64,000 nt of DNA. Source: Erpobdella octoculata (taxonomy: Eukaryota > Annelida > Clitellata > Hirudinida > Erpobdellidae). Below are positions 12,491 through 23,091 of this stretch, in pieces; position 1 is the first letter of the stretch; each line of letters starts with the position of its first letter. The stretch covers positions 14,476,312 through 14,540,311 of the forward strand of contig OZ022247.1 in assembly GCA_963978895.1 (NCBI GenBank), given 5' to 3'. The notes beneath the pieces are model-generated. The model had not been told where the DNA came from, did no database searches, and saw nothing but the letters and a program-made list of their open reading frames with translations. The translations under genes were made by a program, and so were the position numbers.

Positions 12491-14011
12491 ATGGTTTTGA
12501 AATCATTGGATGAGCTTTGGGCGAGTGAAATGAAAGACGAGCTGGAGAAACGTGGCCTGAGCGATACAGGTAAAAAGGACGAACTTATGGAACGCCTCTT
12601 AGCCGCGTTAGTGAATGAGGGCTATGGGCCTGACGACGACGAATATCTATTCGACATTGACGAGGAGGCTGTGGTCAAGCGAAGGAAATTAAAAAACAAA
12701 TTGCTGGAGGAAGAAAGACAACGAGCGAAAGAAAACATGGCAGCACAAAAGAAGACAGGAGAAGGAATGATTCTTGGCCACGAAAACAAAGTGGCAGCAG
12801 CCGGTACAACTGTTGAGAGTTTGGTCGCAGGGTTGGCTGAGGCAGTGGTGGACACGGTTCTGGACCAGCGGGCTGCTGGTGGTGTGGGTTGCTGCGGCGA
12901 AACCCAATTTGAACTGGAGTCCACCAGCTGTGTCTCAGAGCATGTGACGGATGACGGCCGTACAGACTGCACAAGTCAGGTGGGTCATGATGATGAGCCT
13001 GTCAAAGACGGTCATGATAAGGAACCTTGCAAAGATGCTCAAGATGAACCATGCAAAGATGGTGACAGTGATACAGTCGGTTTGGACGTCAAAAACCAAA
13101 CTAAAGAAGATGAGAAGAATGTTGAAAACGAAATGCAAAACGATGAGGATGAAAGTGACGATGATGATTATAATAATGGCAATAACAACTATGGCTTTCA
13201 CCCATACAGCGACGGTTCTGAAACGGAAGCCTCCATAACAGACGACGTCACCGAATATTCAGGGTCAGATTTTAGTGAAGAATCTGACTCGGATGAAGCA
13301 ACCGAGGATTTAGAAACGGACGAAACTCCAATGGAAAAATACGTCAAAGTTAACTTGACAAGAAAAGAAGACACTGATTTGAGAGACGATGGCGATAATT
13401 TGAAGAAAGATCCGCTGGACGATACGAAAGTTGACACCGACGAAAGAGCCGAGTTGAAATGTGAAAAGAAAACGTTCGATTGTTGCTTGGAAGAAAACAA
13501 ACATGACGGCGATGAACTTCTCCAAAACAACAATAGCAATGCAGCAAGCAAAAACTCTAGAAAAAATGAGACAAGAACAGAGAACGGTACCGAGGGTTTT
13601 AAATCAGATGAATCCACAGAAGATTCTAGATCAGATAGACTAAGAGTCATTGTAAAATCAAATAACAGTTTGATGAAGGGATTTATTGGATTTATGGAAC
13701 GTGTTTTCGAAAAACCTTTTGAAGAGTTTCTTGAGAAAGATCTAAAGGATGTGAAGGAAGAAGAAAAAGCAGACAATTCCGATAAACCGTGCAAAGATGT
13801 TCAGGACGAGGCATGCAAAAAAGGCTGTGATGAACCGTGCAAAAATGGCGACGATGAGCCAAAGAAAGACTCTGTTGATGAGCCAAAGAAGGACTGGAAG
13901 AAACTGTGTCAAATGGTCAAGAGACTTGACCATGTTGTTTGCGAATTGCGGTCAAAGCCACGAGTAAAGATCAAGGTATTTTGGTGTTCGTGGCCGAGTC
14001 GCATTTCTTAA
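12491..14011 (+). CDS. SAP-domain acidic protein of LTR element A
   Basis: 506 residues starting 25 bases after the 5' LTR/primer-site junction. Residues about 2-45 fit a SAP fold (SLDELWASEMKDELEKRGL, then GKKDELMERLL), a helix-turn-helix-like motif known to bind AT-rich scaffold-attachment DNA. A basic helical stretch follows (KRRKLKNKLLEEERQRAK, about 57-80), then a long acidic low-complexity region (about 150-310) with DEPCKDG-like repeats that recur near 430-470. The C-terminus (LDHVVCELRSKPRVKIKVF) is conserved in copies C and D. No protease, polymerase, integrase or zinc knuckle is seen. Probably a divergent Gag-like or DNA-tethering protein; function unproven. Confidence 0.75.
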   Translation: MVLKSLDELWASEMKDELEKRGLSDTGKKDELMERLLAALVNEGYGPDDDEYLFDIDEEAVVKRRKLKNKLLEEERQRAKENMAAQKKTGEGMILGHENKVAAAGTTVESLVAGLAEAVVDTVLDQRAAGGVGCCGETQFELESTSCVSEHVTDDGRTDCTSQVGHDDEPVKDGHDKEPCKDAQDEPCKDGDSDTVGLDVKNQTKEDEKNVENEMQNDEDESDDDDYNNGNNNYGFHPYSDGSETEASITDDVTEYSGSDFSEESDSDEATEDLETDETPMEKYVKVNLTRKEDTDLRDDGDNLKKDPLDDTKVDTDERAELKCEKKTFDCCLEENKHDGDELLQNNNSNAASKNSRKNETRTENGTEGFKSDESTEDSRSDRLRVIVKSNNSLMKGFIGFMERVFEKPFEEFLEKDLKDVKEEEKADNSDKPCKDVQDEACKKGCDEPCKNGDDEPKKDSVDEPKKDWKKLCQMVKRLDHVVCELRSKPRVKIKVFWCSWPSRIS

Positions 14012-14058
14012 AAGCGATATGCTGTTCGGGACGAACAGAATTAAGAAGGGGGTAATAA

Positions 14059-14403
<345 letters not shown>

Positions 14404-14569
14404 CGAATAAACTGTGGAATCAACTTATCTTTGAGACACGCTCCAAGAAACACAACTCGCCATTTGGCAGAAACAACTTTTCGAGCCAAATTCTCGACCT
14501 TTCGGTACAAAACTCTCTGTTCGAGACTACAATTAGCCAAAAACTTTTCCATTACACTTTTATTGTCAG

Positions 14570-14611
14570 ACCGACGGACCGTTTCAGCTATGTCAACCAT
14601 CCTCAGGGTCA
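14570..14611 (-). ncRNA. Hammerhead ribozyme HHR-2, canonical core
   Basis: 42 nt with all invariant core positions: stem I GACC/GGUC, CUGAGGA, stem II with a GACAU-type loop, GAA, stem III ACG/CGU, cleavage nucleotide C (GUC triplet). It lies between the GIY-YIG ORF and the N-terminal ORF start of the Penelope-like element. Stem III is only 3 bp, so dimeric or cotranscriptional action is likely, as reported for PLE hammerheads. Confidence 0.75.
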
Positions 14612-14743
14612 AAAGTAAAACGAGAAAAGTAAACAAACAGAAAGAACCGAAATTATCAAAGAATTAGCACACTAACAAAAGAAAAAACGAAAAAACACTC
14701 TACCTATCAAATCAAAAGAATATAAAATTTATACTATTGGAAA

Positions 14744-15511
14744 TCAATTTTTGCGCTTTCGCTGTGTTATATTAGAAGAGACAAGAATTTCCTCAGATAC
14801 ATTACAATGAGATTCGTCAGGAGCAGCCTCAACAGCCAAAGTATTTGTGTCAGAGAACGAGTCAGAAGTATCATCATTTATGTTATCCTCGTCGTTAGAA
14901 GGAATACAGGGTAACCGATGCATATTGCTTTCTTTGACACCGAATAAGTGGAGAATCTGTGGAAATTTATCAAATTGTTTATTAATTGCGGGTCTCATTA
15001 ATAAGAAATAGAGAGCCTCTTTAATTTTCAGCCGGAAAGAGTCGGATTCACTCGTTAAAATCGAAACACCTTCTTCAAGTTCTTTTCGTGTTAGCTTTTT
15101 CAAATGAATACATTCATAATGATTAAGAATACTCCCAAACTGGAGATGCATCGTGAGTCTCCTTGACAACGTAGTGGTAGTGTGACCAATGTATGTATCC
15201 ACCTTACAATGTGGAATAGAACATTTGAAATGGTACACCACGTGACTTTGTTGCAACGGGTCAGTGATACTTGTTCTATCATTCTTGATGACCAAATTGA
15301 AAAGTTTCAAGTTTTTGTAATAAATATATAAACCCAGTTTATTCCTGACGGGGTCTATAACAGAAACTTCCTTTTTTATTATCTTCTTTATAATACTTTC
15401 ATCAATTCTGTAATTGAGATTCATTTGATTTTTGTAGAACACGGGGAACTCCTGGCGTACATCACGACCCTTGTCAGCGTCAGACCCAGCCGAACTAACA
15501 GATGTTTTCAT
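14744..15511 (-). CDS. Penelope-like C-terminal region with GIY-YIG endonuclease
   Basis: 255-residue open frame. The core reads VVYHFKC...DTYIGHTTTTLSRRL, matching the GIY-YIG signature (here VYHF and YIG) and the following Arg, with ALYFLLMRPAINKQ downstream. The N-terminal 90 residues resemble the post-thumb linker of PLE polymerases. Known role: the nuclease nicks target DNA for target-primed reverse transcription. The frame is open but is a 5'-truncated part of the full protein, since no reverse transcriptase motifs precede it; the annotated Met is probably internal. A low-complexity acidic tail (DDTSDSFSDT) ends the protein. Confidence 0.75.
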   Translation of the reverse strand: MKTSVSSAGSDADKGRDVRQEFPVFYKNQMNLNYRIDESIIKKIIKKEVSVIDPVRNKLGLYIYYKNLKLFNLVIKNDRTSITDPLQQSHVVYHFKCSIPHCKVDTYIGHTTTTLSRRLTMHLQFGSILNHYECIHLKKLTRKELEEGVSILTSESDSFRLKIKEALYFLLMRPAINKQFDKFPQILHLFGVKESNMHRLPCIPSNDEDNINDDTSDSFSDTNTLAVEAAPDESHCNVSEEILVSSNITQRKRKN

Positions 15512-15552
15512 TTTGGTTACAAAATTGTTAATAAAACACCATATATATATAT

Positions 15553-15633
15553 TTCGGTTCTTTCTGTTTGTTTACTTTTCTCGTTTTACTTTTGACCCTG
15601 AGGATGGCTGACATAGCTGAAACGGTCCATCGG
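15553..15633 (+). mobile_element. Penelope-like fragment, left part, cut by Gypsy F
   Basis: Plus-strand copy of the PLE terminal sequence (TTTCGGTTCTTTCTGTTTG, then the hammerhead), nearly identical to the reverse complement of 14570-14655. It is interrupted by Gypsy F after ATCGG and resumes at 20157. Confidence 0.8.
15594..15633 (+). ncRNA. Hammerhead HHR-3, disrupted by Gypsy F
   Basis: Stem I GACC, core CUGAGGA, stem II, GAA and stem III (ACGGUCCAU, one mismatch) run to the predicted cleavage base C15631. The 3' strand of stem I is split: GG at 15632-15633, then the Gypsy LTR, with GGTC restored only at 20160-20163. Confidence 0.7.
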
Positions 15634-15889
15634 TGTAATATTGTTACATATTATATTGTTAAATATTATATATTAATATTTATTGTTAAATATTAATATT
15701 ATATTTATGTATGTAATATTTATTATTTTGTCGCTGGACTGGTGGCCCATTGTCTTTGGTGGCGACTTCCGTCTCTCGCCTTTTTTCGATCTCATTGTTC
15801 TCGCTCGTTCTGTACTCGCGATTGTTTTAGTATTGTTTGTATATCGTTGTCAGCGGACTTTGTTTGTCTAATAAACTCGAAACACGACA
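15634..15889 (+). repeat. 5' LTR of Gypsy F
   Basis: 256 bases, AT-rich in the first 90, with AATAAA (in CTAATAAACTCG) near the end as the probable polyadenylation signal. Identical by eye to 19901-20156. Confidence 0.9.
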
Positions 15890-16734
15890 TGGCGCAGTCT
15901 ACAGGGGTTAAAGATGAATTGTTTGAAACGATGCAGAAATTCATTTCTCGTCAACAAAACGTGGCATCTACCTTCAGCATTAGGCAACCGCCTCCGCTCG
16001 ACATCAGCTCTTCAAACCTTGCTGAGGAATGGAGACGCTGGCGATGTGGGTATACAACATACTTTCAACTTTGCGACGGCAACCAGTTACCAGAGCACCG
16101 ACAAGTGGCTCTTCTGTTAAGTGCCCTTGGAGAAGCTGCCAATTCCATGTATTATGACATGGATTGGGAAAGAGAGGAGGACAAACTAAAGCACGACGTC
16201 GTTCTTCAAAGATTTGAACAGAGGTGCTCGCCAAAACGACATCTGTTGACTGAAAGATTCGTTTTTTACCATATCACACGAAACTCTGAAGAATCTTCAA
16301 TCGAATTCCTGGAGCGCTTGAAAATTGCTTCTAGAAACTGTGAATTCAAGGACCCAGAGGAGATGATCAGAGATAAGTTCGTTTTCACTCATCCAGATAA
16401 AGTCACCAAAATGAGAATAATGGGAGAAGTTGACATTTCATTAGATAATGTTGCTAAAATTGCCAGCACAATGGAAACACTCCAATCAAATTTTAAATCA
16501 ATTGAAAAAGACAACACATACGAAGTAAATAGTATGGAGTTTTCTAAAAATTCACAAAAAGTTTTTCAGAAAAAGTGCAATAATTGTGGCCAAATTCACA
16601 AATCAACTTGTCCAGCCAGAGGGAAGACTTGTCACAATTGCAAGAAGAAGAACCACTTCGCAAGTGTGTGTCGGTCTCCAAAGGAAGCAAATTTTGTTGA
16701 AACTGAAACTGAGAAGGTTATTGAAATCTGTTAA
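15889..16734 (+). CDS. Gypsy F gag
   Basis: Starts at an ATG overlapping the last base of the LTR (MAQSTGVKDELFE); the frame is open further upstream into the LTR, but this start fits the element. About 281 residues. The N-terminal capsid-like region (LAEEWRRWRCGYTTYF...HRQVALLLSALGEAA) resembles B and E. Two zinc knuckles near the end: CNNCGQIHKSTC (short spacing) and CHNCKKKNHFASVC (classic CX2CX4HX4C). It overlaps the pol frame by about 150 bases in a +1 relation, implying programmed frameshifting or a decayed junction. Confidence 0.85.
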   Translation: MAQSTGVKDELFETMQKFISRQQNVASTFSIRQPPPLDISSSNLAEEWRRWRCGYTTYFQLCDGNQLPEHRQVALLLSALGEAANSMYYDMDWEREEDKLKHDVVLQRFEQRCSPKRHLLTERFVFYHITRNSEESSIEFLERLKIASRNCEFKDPEEMIRDKFVFTHPDKVTKMRIMGEVDISLDNVAKIASTMETLQSNFKSIEKDNTYEVNSMEFSKNSQKVFQKKCNNCGQIHKSTCPARGKTCHNCKKKNHFASVCRSPKEANFVETETEKVIEIC

Positions 16735-18049
16735 TAAATCTCTCAGATGGTCGTGTGTGTTTAGTGTTGTTAATGGACCACCAATAGAGTTCAAATTGGA
16801 CACAGGTGCAGATGTAAATACCATTAGTCACATAGAACTTAAGAAATTGAAGCGTTTTAGTCTAAGAAAGACATCTGTTGTTTTGAAACCTTATGGGGTT
16901 TACAAATATTTAAAGCCATTGGGAGTTGTTGAACTGAATTTATTGCATCCATGCAACAATCAGTTACTTCAAGGTGATTTCTATGTTGTGAATGGCAAAT
17001 CAGAACCTCTCCTAGGTAAACATTTTTGTGAAAAGTACAAATTAGTAACTCTGAACATACCAGAAAGAAAATTGTCTCAGAATTTGTTCCAGACTGACAT
17101 CCATCAACTTCATGAGGAAACGGTTGCCAAACAGGTTTCTCACCTAACATTTTCTGAAACTCAAATTTATAATAAATACTCTGAAGTTTTTGAAGGCTTG
17201 GGAAAAGTTCCATTAAATGAAAATGTTACCCCTGTCGTCCATCCAGCACGACGTGTGCCCTTAGCTGTGCAAGACAGGCTGAAGAATCATCTTGATTTGA
17301 TGGTGAAAACAGGCATAATTACAGAAGTTTCAAAGCCGACAAGGTGGGTCAATTCGTTGTTGATTGTTGAAAAGAAAAATGGATCTTTGCGTCTCTGCCT
17401 CGATCCAAGAGATCTAAACAAAGCCATTTTAAGAGAACATTTTAGCATTCCAACACTTGATGACATTATCCACACTTTTCATGGCAAGACAATCTTCACG
17501 GTGATAGACATGAGCCAAGGGTTCTATCAAGTTCCTTTAGATGAAACTAGCTCATTTTTGTGTACCTTCAATACACCATTTGGAAGATACCGAATGTTGA
17601 GGATGCCATTTGGCATATCAAGTGCCCCAGAGGTGTTTCAACGAATCAACACGTCAATATTTGGTGACATAAGAGGAGTGAATATCATATTTGATGACAT
17701 GATAGTGGCTTCTGAAAATTTTGAAGAACATGATGAGATCCTAAGAAAAGTGTTTGAAAGAGCTTTAAAAAATGGTGTTCGATTTAATATCAACAAGATA
17801 CAATATCGGGTTAAATCTGTTTGTTACATGGGACATATCATTTCACACGAAGGCGTTAAAGCTGATCCAGAGAAAATTGAGGCGATCACAAACATGCCAC
17901 CGCCCAAGTCATTGTCTGACTTACGTCGTCTAATGGGCATGCTCGCGTATATCATAAAGTTTGTTCCCAAAATGGCTGACGTCACTGAACCACTCAGATC
18001 TTTGTTAAAAAAAATTCCATTTTTCAGTGGTCATCCAATCACACAGTAG
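16586..18049 (+). CDS. Gypsy F pol, protease and reverse transcriptase
   Basis: Frame offset from gag. The protease site DTGA lies in FKLDTGADVNTI (about 16790). The reverse transcriptase has LRLCLDPRDLNK, RMPFGISSAPEVFQ and the catalytic FDDM (about 17690). The frame ends at a stop at 18047-18049, 35-40 bases after an A8 run; the next frame (RNase H onward) starts in the -1 register. One missing base in that run would explain this, whether a real mutation or a sequencing slip. Any start codon is uncertain because translation presumably enters by frameshift from gag. Confidence 0.85.
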   Translation: MAKFTNQLVQPEGRLVTIARRRTTSQVCVGLQRKQILLKLKLRRLLKSVNKSLRWSCVFSVVNGPPIEFKLDTGADVNTISHIELKKLKRFSLRKTSVVLKPYGVYKYLKPLGVVELNLLHPCNNQLLQGDFYVVNGKSEPLLGKHFCEKYKLVTLNIPERKLSQNLFQTDIHQLHEETVAKQVSHLTFSETQIYNKYSEVFEGLGKVPLNENVTPVVHPARRVPLAVQDRLKNHLDLMVKTGIITEVSKPTRWVNSLLIVEKKNGSLRLCLDPRDLNKAILREHFSIPTLDDIIHTFHGKTIFTVIDMSQGFYQVPLDETSSFLCTFNTPFGRYRMLRMPFGISSAPEVFQRINTSIFGDIRGVNIIFDDMIVASENFEEHDEILRKVFERALKNGVRFNINKIQYRVKSVCYMGHIISHEGVKADPEKIEAITNMPPPKSLSDLRRLMGMLAYIIKFVPKMADVTEPLRSLLKKIPFFSGHPITQ

Positions 18050-19887
18050 CATTGGACAAGATTAAAAACGTTGTGTCCAACCTGCCATTGTTAAAATTTT
18101 TCAATCCAAAGGATGACATTGTGATTCAAGCTGATGCTTCAAGTTTTGGATTAGGGGCTTGTCTAATGCAGTCTCAAGGGCCAGTTGCTTACAGTAGCCG
18201 TTCCTTAACAGATTGTGAAAAAAACTATGCACAGATAGAAAAAGAACTCCTTGCCATCGTGTTTGCTTGTAACAAATTCGACCATTACATATACGGACAA
18301 AGTGTTACAGTTCATACAGATCATCGCCCGTTAGAGTCTATTTTTAAGAAATCTATCCACGATACATCACCGCGTTTGCAGAGGCTGTTAATGAAATTAC
18401 TGCGGTATAATTTAAATGTTAAATATGTTCCAGGTAAAGATCTCTACATACCCGATACCTTGTCTAGAGCCCCACACACAGACAGAACTGATGATCCCGA
18501 TTTAGAAACTGACATGGCAATAGCAGTTCACACACTAGTCAGCACTCTTAGTGTATCTCCAGAGATTCTTTGCAACTTTAGTCGAGGAACATTGTCAGAT
18601 TCTCAGCTATCTTCAGTAATCAATTACATCCGCAATGGATGGCCTCACCTAAAAAGCAAGGTCTTATCAGAGGCTCAACCGTATTGGGATTGCCGACAAG
18701 ACCTAACTATTGCTGACGGAATTATACTGATGAATGACAGAGTGATCCCACCTCAGAAAGAGCGCCCTAAGGTTTTGGAACAATTACACGCAGCCCACCA
18801 GGGGATAGACAAAATGAAACAGTTAGCACGCACTTGTGTTTACTGGCCTGGACTTGATCGCGATATTGAAACTCATGTTCTATCCTGCTCCCCATGTCTT
18901 AACAATCGAAGTCTTCCTAGAGGCGAAGTTCTTTCACCTCACAATATTCCAGAAGGACCATGGGAGAAGGTTGGAGCAGATATATTCACTTTGAATTCCC
19001 GTGATTTCTTGCTTGTAGTCGACTATTTCAGTAAATATCCAGAAGTTGTTCAGCTACAGAACAAAACATCCACAGAAATTATTAGTAAGCTCAAGTCATT
19101 ATTTTCAAGACATGGCATCCCAATGACAGTTGTTTCAGATAACATGCCATTCAACTCAGAAAGCTGTAGAAAATTTGCTTTAGATTGGGGTTTTCGTTGG
19201 CAGTTCACAAGCCCCGGAAATTCACGGTCAAATGGCATGGTCGAAAGACATATTCAAACCATAAAGAATGTGCTCAAGAAAGCTGAAGAATCAAAGACTG
19301 ACCAGCAACGGGCTTTATTAAGTTTACGAAACACTCCAATTTCAGGTATGCATGTTTCGCCATCTCAACTCTTGTTCAGCAGACGTTTGAGAGATGCTCT
19401 TCCAATTGTGACCAGAAAGCTGAAACCTGAAGTCATTAGAGATGCTAAGGAGCGTTTAACTCAATGCCAACAGAAAACCAAGGTTTTTCACGATGCTCGT
19501 CATTCCACACAACATCAGCTTCTTGTTCCAGATACACCAGTCAGATTCCGCATCAATAATAGTTGGAGACAAGGAAGAATCAAATCGGTCAATAATCCTA
19601 GAAGATACACAATAGTCACAGCTGATGGGCATAAATTTATCAGAAACAGAAGGTTTATTTTTCCAACTAAAGAGTATTTTTCAGGTAATTTACATTTGAC
19701 ACAAATTCCAACACAATGCACCAGTGAAGACAAGCAGATGACTCCAGACGTTGAAGGCTCTACAGCTCCACCAGATTGCGATGAAGCTCCTGCCATTTCT
19801 GTTCCTGAGCCACCTGTTCCAGGATGTTCCAGGGAAACCAGACATGGACGTCAAATTAGACCTCCCAAGCGCTATGGGTTTGACTAG
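18020..19887 (+). CDS. Gypsy F pol, RNase H and integrase
   Basis: Continuation of pol after the frame break; the frame is open before the first Met at 18052. RNase H begins at IQADASSFGLGACL. Integrase has the HHCC zinc site (HAAHQG...CSPCLNN) and D-D-E residues in GADIFTLN, VVSDNMPFN and NGMVERHIQ. The C-terminal domain ends with a charged, Pro-rich tail (RPPKRYGFD) just before the polypurine tract. No chromodomain or env is seen. Confidence 0.88.
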
Positions 19888-19900
19888 CTTGGGAGGGAGG

Positions 19901-20156
19901 TGTAATATTGTTACATATTATATTGTTAAATATTATATATTAATATTTATTGTTAAATATTAATATTATATTTATGTATGTAATATTTATTATTTTGTCG
20001 CTGGACTGGTGGCCCATTGTCTTTGGTGGCGACTTCCGTCTCTCGCCTTTTTTCGATCTCATTGTTCTCGCTCGTTCTGTACTCGCGATTGTTTTAGTAT
20101 TGTTTGTATATCGTTGTCAGCGGACTTTGTTTGTCTAATAAACTCGAAACACGACA
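19901..20156 (+). repeat. 3' LTR of Gypsy F
   Basis: Identical by eye to the 5' LTR. Followed by the duplicated ATCGG and the rest of the Penelope-like sequence. Confidence 0.9.
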
Positions 20157-20720
<564 letters not shown>

Positions 20721-20744
20721 TTTACGTTAAGTTTTAATATACCT

Positions 20745-21800
20745 ACGATTAGCAGAAGTAAGCCATCTCGAGTGCGCCATTTTTTCCAGGTTGACGGTCA
20801 GCCAGCTCAGGAGTACAGGAACCAGTAGATACAGCTTGACAAATTTCATAAAGATATTTTTGATCCGTACTTAGATCATTGACAACATTTTCCGACAAGT
20901 CAGGCAAATTACCAGCCACTGCACAAAAAGACACTATGCCTTTCTTTTCACAACAAGCTAATTGTTTTCCAATCGGTCCAGAATATTCTCTAGGACCGGA
21001 AGTGCAACCATCTAAGGTCAAGAATAAGTGGCTAAGGGGTAACTCATTGAAATGAAACATACAAACACACCATTGTAACTGTCTCTCTAAATATTCCTCT
21101 AAATATTGAATCACACCATCCTTCCAACCGGTATTAGTTGGAGTTCCATCACATCAAACGCATATCACGTCGCTAAATTTCAATCTGGACCCTCTAATAG
21201 AGTTGTGCTCAAAGTAAAAATTCCCTTTGCAGTGCCACGACTTGGCGTTGTGTGTCCCAAATAGATTGATTCAGGGTCTGCTAAAATTAAGATGTGCTCT
21301 TCTAAAACTTTTTTTAGATGGTAACGATTCCCTATTTTTCATTTATCAGAGTCTTGTCTTTTCGCCCATCAAAGTAAATGCTTTTTAAAACATTATCTCT
21401 AATATTTTTTTAAGCTTCTGAACATGCTTTAGATACAGCTGTGGATTTTGTTTTTATCAATTACCAGAGTTAAATCTTCAGAAGAAACCAAGCCGACGTC
21501 AGCCAAAACCGCAGAAGCAACCGCAGATCGTGTCGACAAACCGTATCTATCACAAACCTTAGCAACTGTTGGCAACGGCAATGTATTCCGATTTGCCGTT
21601 GAAGTTGATGGTATTTCTATCAATGGCGTGTTTATCGGGATTTCCTCTGTTATCAGATACGTTTTTTGGGAAAATTCACGTAACGAATCATCACGATTTG
21701 CTGAGGCAGAATCGATTTTTTGATTTGAACATAATTTCTTTGCTGTCCTTATTGACTCTTCAAGTTATCTTTGCTGTCGTTTCATTAATCTAGCTGTTTC
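20745..21800 (-). pseudogene. Decayed ORF of an uncharacterised repeated invertebrate family
   Basis: Minus-strand pieces in one order: CDRYGLSTRSAVASAVLADVG (about 21560), a block with YLGHTTPSRGTAK (about 21260), CDGTPTNTGWK (about 21140), then LQWCVCMFHFNELPLSHLF, LDGCTSGPREYSGPIGK and LSTDQKYLYEICQA (21114-20810). Just after, an extra A in a run shifts the frame near 20790. Stops and frame changes separate the pieces. I recall proteins with these motifs as abundant unnamed predictions in several invertebrate genomes, suggesting a transposon, but I cannot name the superfamily. Confidence 0.5.
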
Positions 21801-21951
21801 TTTCTTATCAGCAGCGCTTATAGCTATTTTCCTGCCATTTCTTTGATCCAACAAAAAACTTCTCTCATTGACAGGAATTTTCTTGGGTTTAAAACACAAA
21901 CAAGATTCAAATTAAGTGCATTTACAGGCAGCAAAGCCGGAAAGCTTTTCA

Positions 21952-22151
21952 GGATGGCTTACAATCCACCACGAAATAACGCAAATATAAATGTCTCAAC
22001 TTCAGACTCGAACCCACGACTGTCGGATCGGCAACACCGCCTTGCATCATGCCAACTACCTTACCATCTGCGCCACTTCCACCGCCAAAAAACGAGTCTG
22101 AAGTTGAGACATTTATATTTGCGTTATTTCGTGGTGGATTGTAAGCCATCC
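21952..22151. repeat. 59-bp perfect palindrome arms around a tRNA-like sequence
   Basis: Bases 21952-22010 and 22093-22151 are exact reverse complements (59/59). The 82-base loop is a minus-strand tRNA-like sequence, also present at 22370-22460. The B-box-like GGTTCGAGTCT spans the arm/loop edge. Confidence 0.9.
22011..22092 (-). repeat. tRNA-derived (SINE-like) sequence, copy 1
   Basis: Minus strand carries an A-box-like TGGCGCAGATGGT and, about 60 bases on, a B-box-like GGGTTCGAGTC. The spacing is longer than in a standard tRNA except Leu/Ser types. It does not fold into an obvious full cloverleaf, so a SINE or tRNA pseudogene is more likely than a tRNA gene. Confidence 0.55.
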
Positions 22152-22369
22152 AAGTTTCTGATATATGTGGCTCGTAAAAACATATCAACGCTATGTTTCC
22201 TTATAATATATATCATAAAACATATATCTTCGATAGCTATTAAATTAGCTAGTAACGGATTGTAAAGCCGTACAACTTATATACTATCGAGCTTTGATTC
22301 ATACCCATTCATAGTCGAGTGTTGTGTTCAGCATACCCCAACAAAAGCGCTTAACAACCACTGTTTCTT

Positions 22370-22460
22370 GGCGGTGGAAGTGGCGCAGATGGTAAGGTAG
22401 TTGGCATGATGCAAGGCGGTGTTGCCGATCCGACAGTCGTGGGTTCGAGTCTGAAGTTGA

Positions 22461-22467
<7 letters not shown>
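22370..22467 (+). repeat. tRNA-derived (SINE-like) sequence, copy 2
   Basis: Plus-strand copy of the loop at 22011-22092, essentially identical (GGCGGTGGAAGTGGCGCAGA to GGGTTCGAGTCTGAAGTTGA). It continues into (TA)n at 22465. Confidence 0.6.
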
Positions 22468-22525
<58 letters not shown>

Positions 22526-22559
22526 GAATGTTTGTATATATATATATATATTTATATGT

Positions 22560-22781
22560 GTTCTTTATGCATTGCTACACCATTCATCCGATCGTAATAA
22601 AATTTTCACACAACCTTGAGAGTCAAGGTGAATCAAATATAGAGAAAAATTTTTGAAATCCGTCACAAGATGAGCGGAGCGGAGCGGGTGAGCGAGCGGT
22701 AACTATATATATATAAATATATATGTATGTGTGTGTATGTTTTATCTAAAAACCCCGGGCAACGCCGGGTGCCCCCGCTAG
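22560..22781 (+). mobile_element. Helitron 3' terminus
   Basis: Ends in the hallmark hairpin CCCGGGCAACGCCGGG (22754-22769), then TGCCCCCGCTAG and host T. Upstream holds the CCGATCGTAATAAAATTTTC block often seen near Helitron 3' ends. No ORF; the 5' end of this copy was not located. Confidence 0.75.
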
Positions 22782-22904
22782 TATAATATAAATCTTGGAC
22801 AAACAGAAAGAATGACAGAAAGAAAGACCGACAAAAAAGCAAGTTAAGAAAAACGTGGTAATATAAGGCCTAAATGCCATATATATAGAAAAATACCGGC
22901 CAAT

Positions 22905-22966
22905 TCGTCGCAAAGCCGTTTCGTCGCAGGGTACATTTTCGTCGCGACATTGCGACGAAAAGTCGA
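22905..22966 (-). repeat. TTCGTCGCA unit, second copy
   Basis: Reverse complement of 5004-5069, essentially identical over about 60 bases. Confidence 0.75.
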
Positions 22967-23091
22967 ACAGTTCGGGCGGGCAGTATTCCGCAGCATGGCA
23001 AAACAGATGGCCACCCTATTGATAAAGACCACTAGACCGCCGAATGCAATGGGAATTCCGCAATCTGCACGAGCCATGTCAGCACAACAGG

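Larger units (their letters stand above)
15634..20156 (+). mobile_element. Gypsy LTR retrotransposon F, nearly intact
   Basis: Two 256-base LTRs (15634-15889 and 19901-20156), identical by eye, start TGTAATATTG and end ACACGACA. The 5-base duplication ATCGG (15629-15633 and 20157-20161) is perfect. A primer-binding-like TGGCGCAGTCTACAGGGG begins at 15890, and a GCTTGGGAGGGAGG polypurine tract precedes the 3' LTR. Gag and pol are in different frames. The only obvious damage is a frame break at an A run (18007-18014). Very recent insertion. Confidence 0.93.

Noticed and set aside
13198..13794. Antisense open frames (Ser/Phe-rich) opposite the SAP ORF, also 39346-39858
   Set aside because: Mirror frames of an acidic, codon-biased ORF; no motif and no independent support.
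15634..20156. Endogenous retrovirus with envelope
   Set aside because: No ORF lies between integrase and the polypurine tract in F or B; both are env-less Gypsy elements.
22370..22467. Functional tRNA gene
   Set aside because: A- and B-box-like motifs exist, but spacing is about 60 bases, no clear cloverleaf or acceptor stem forms, and a second copy is fused to palindrome arms.
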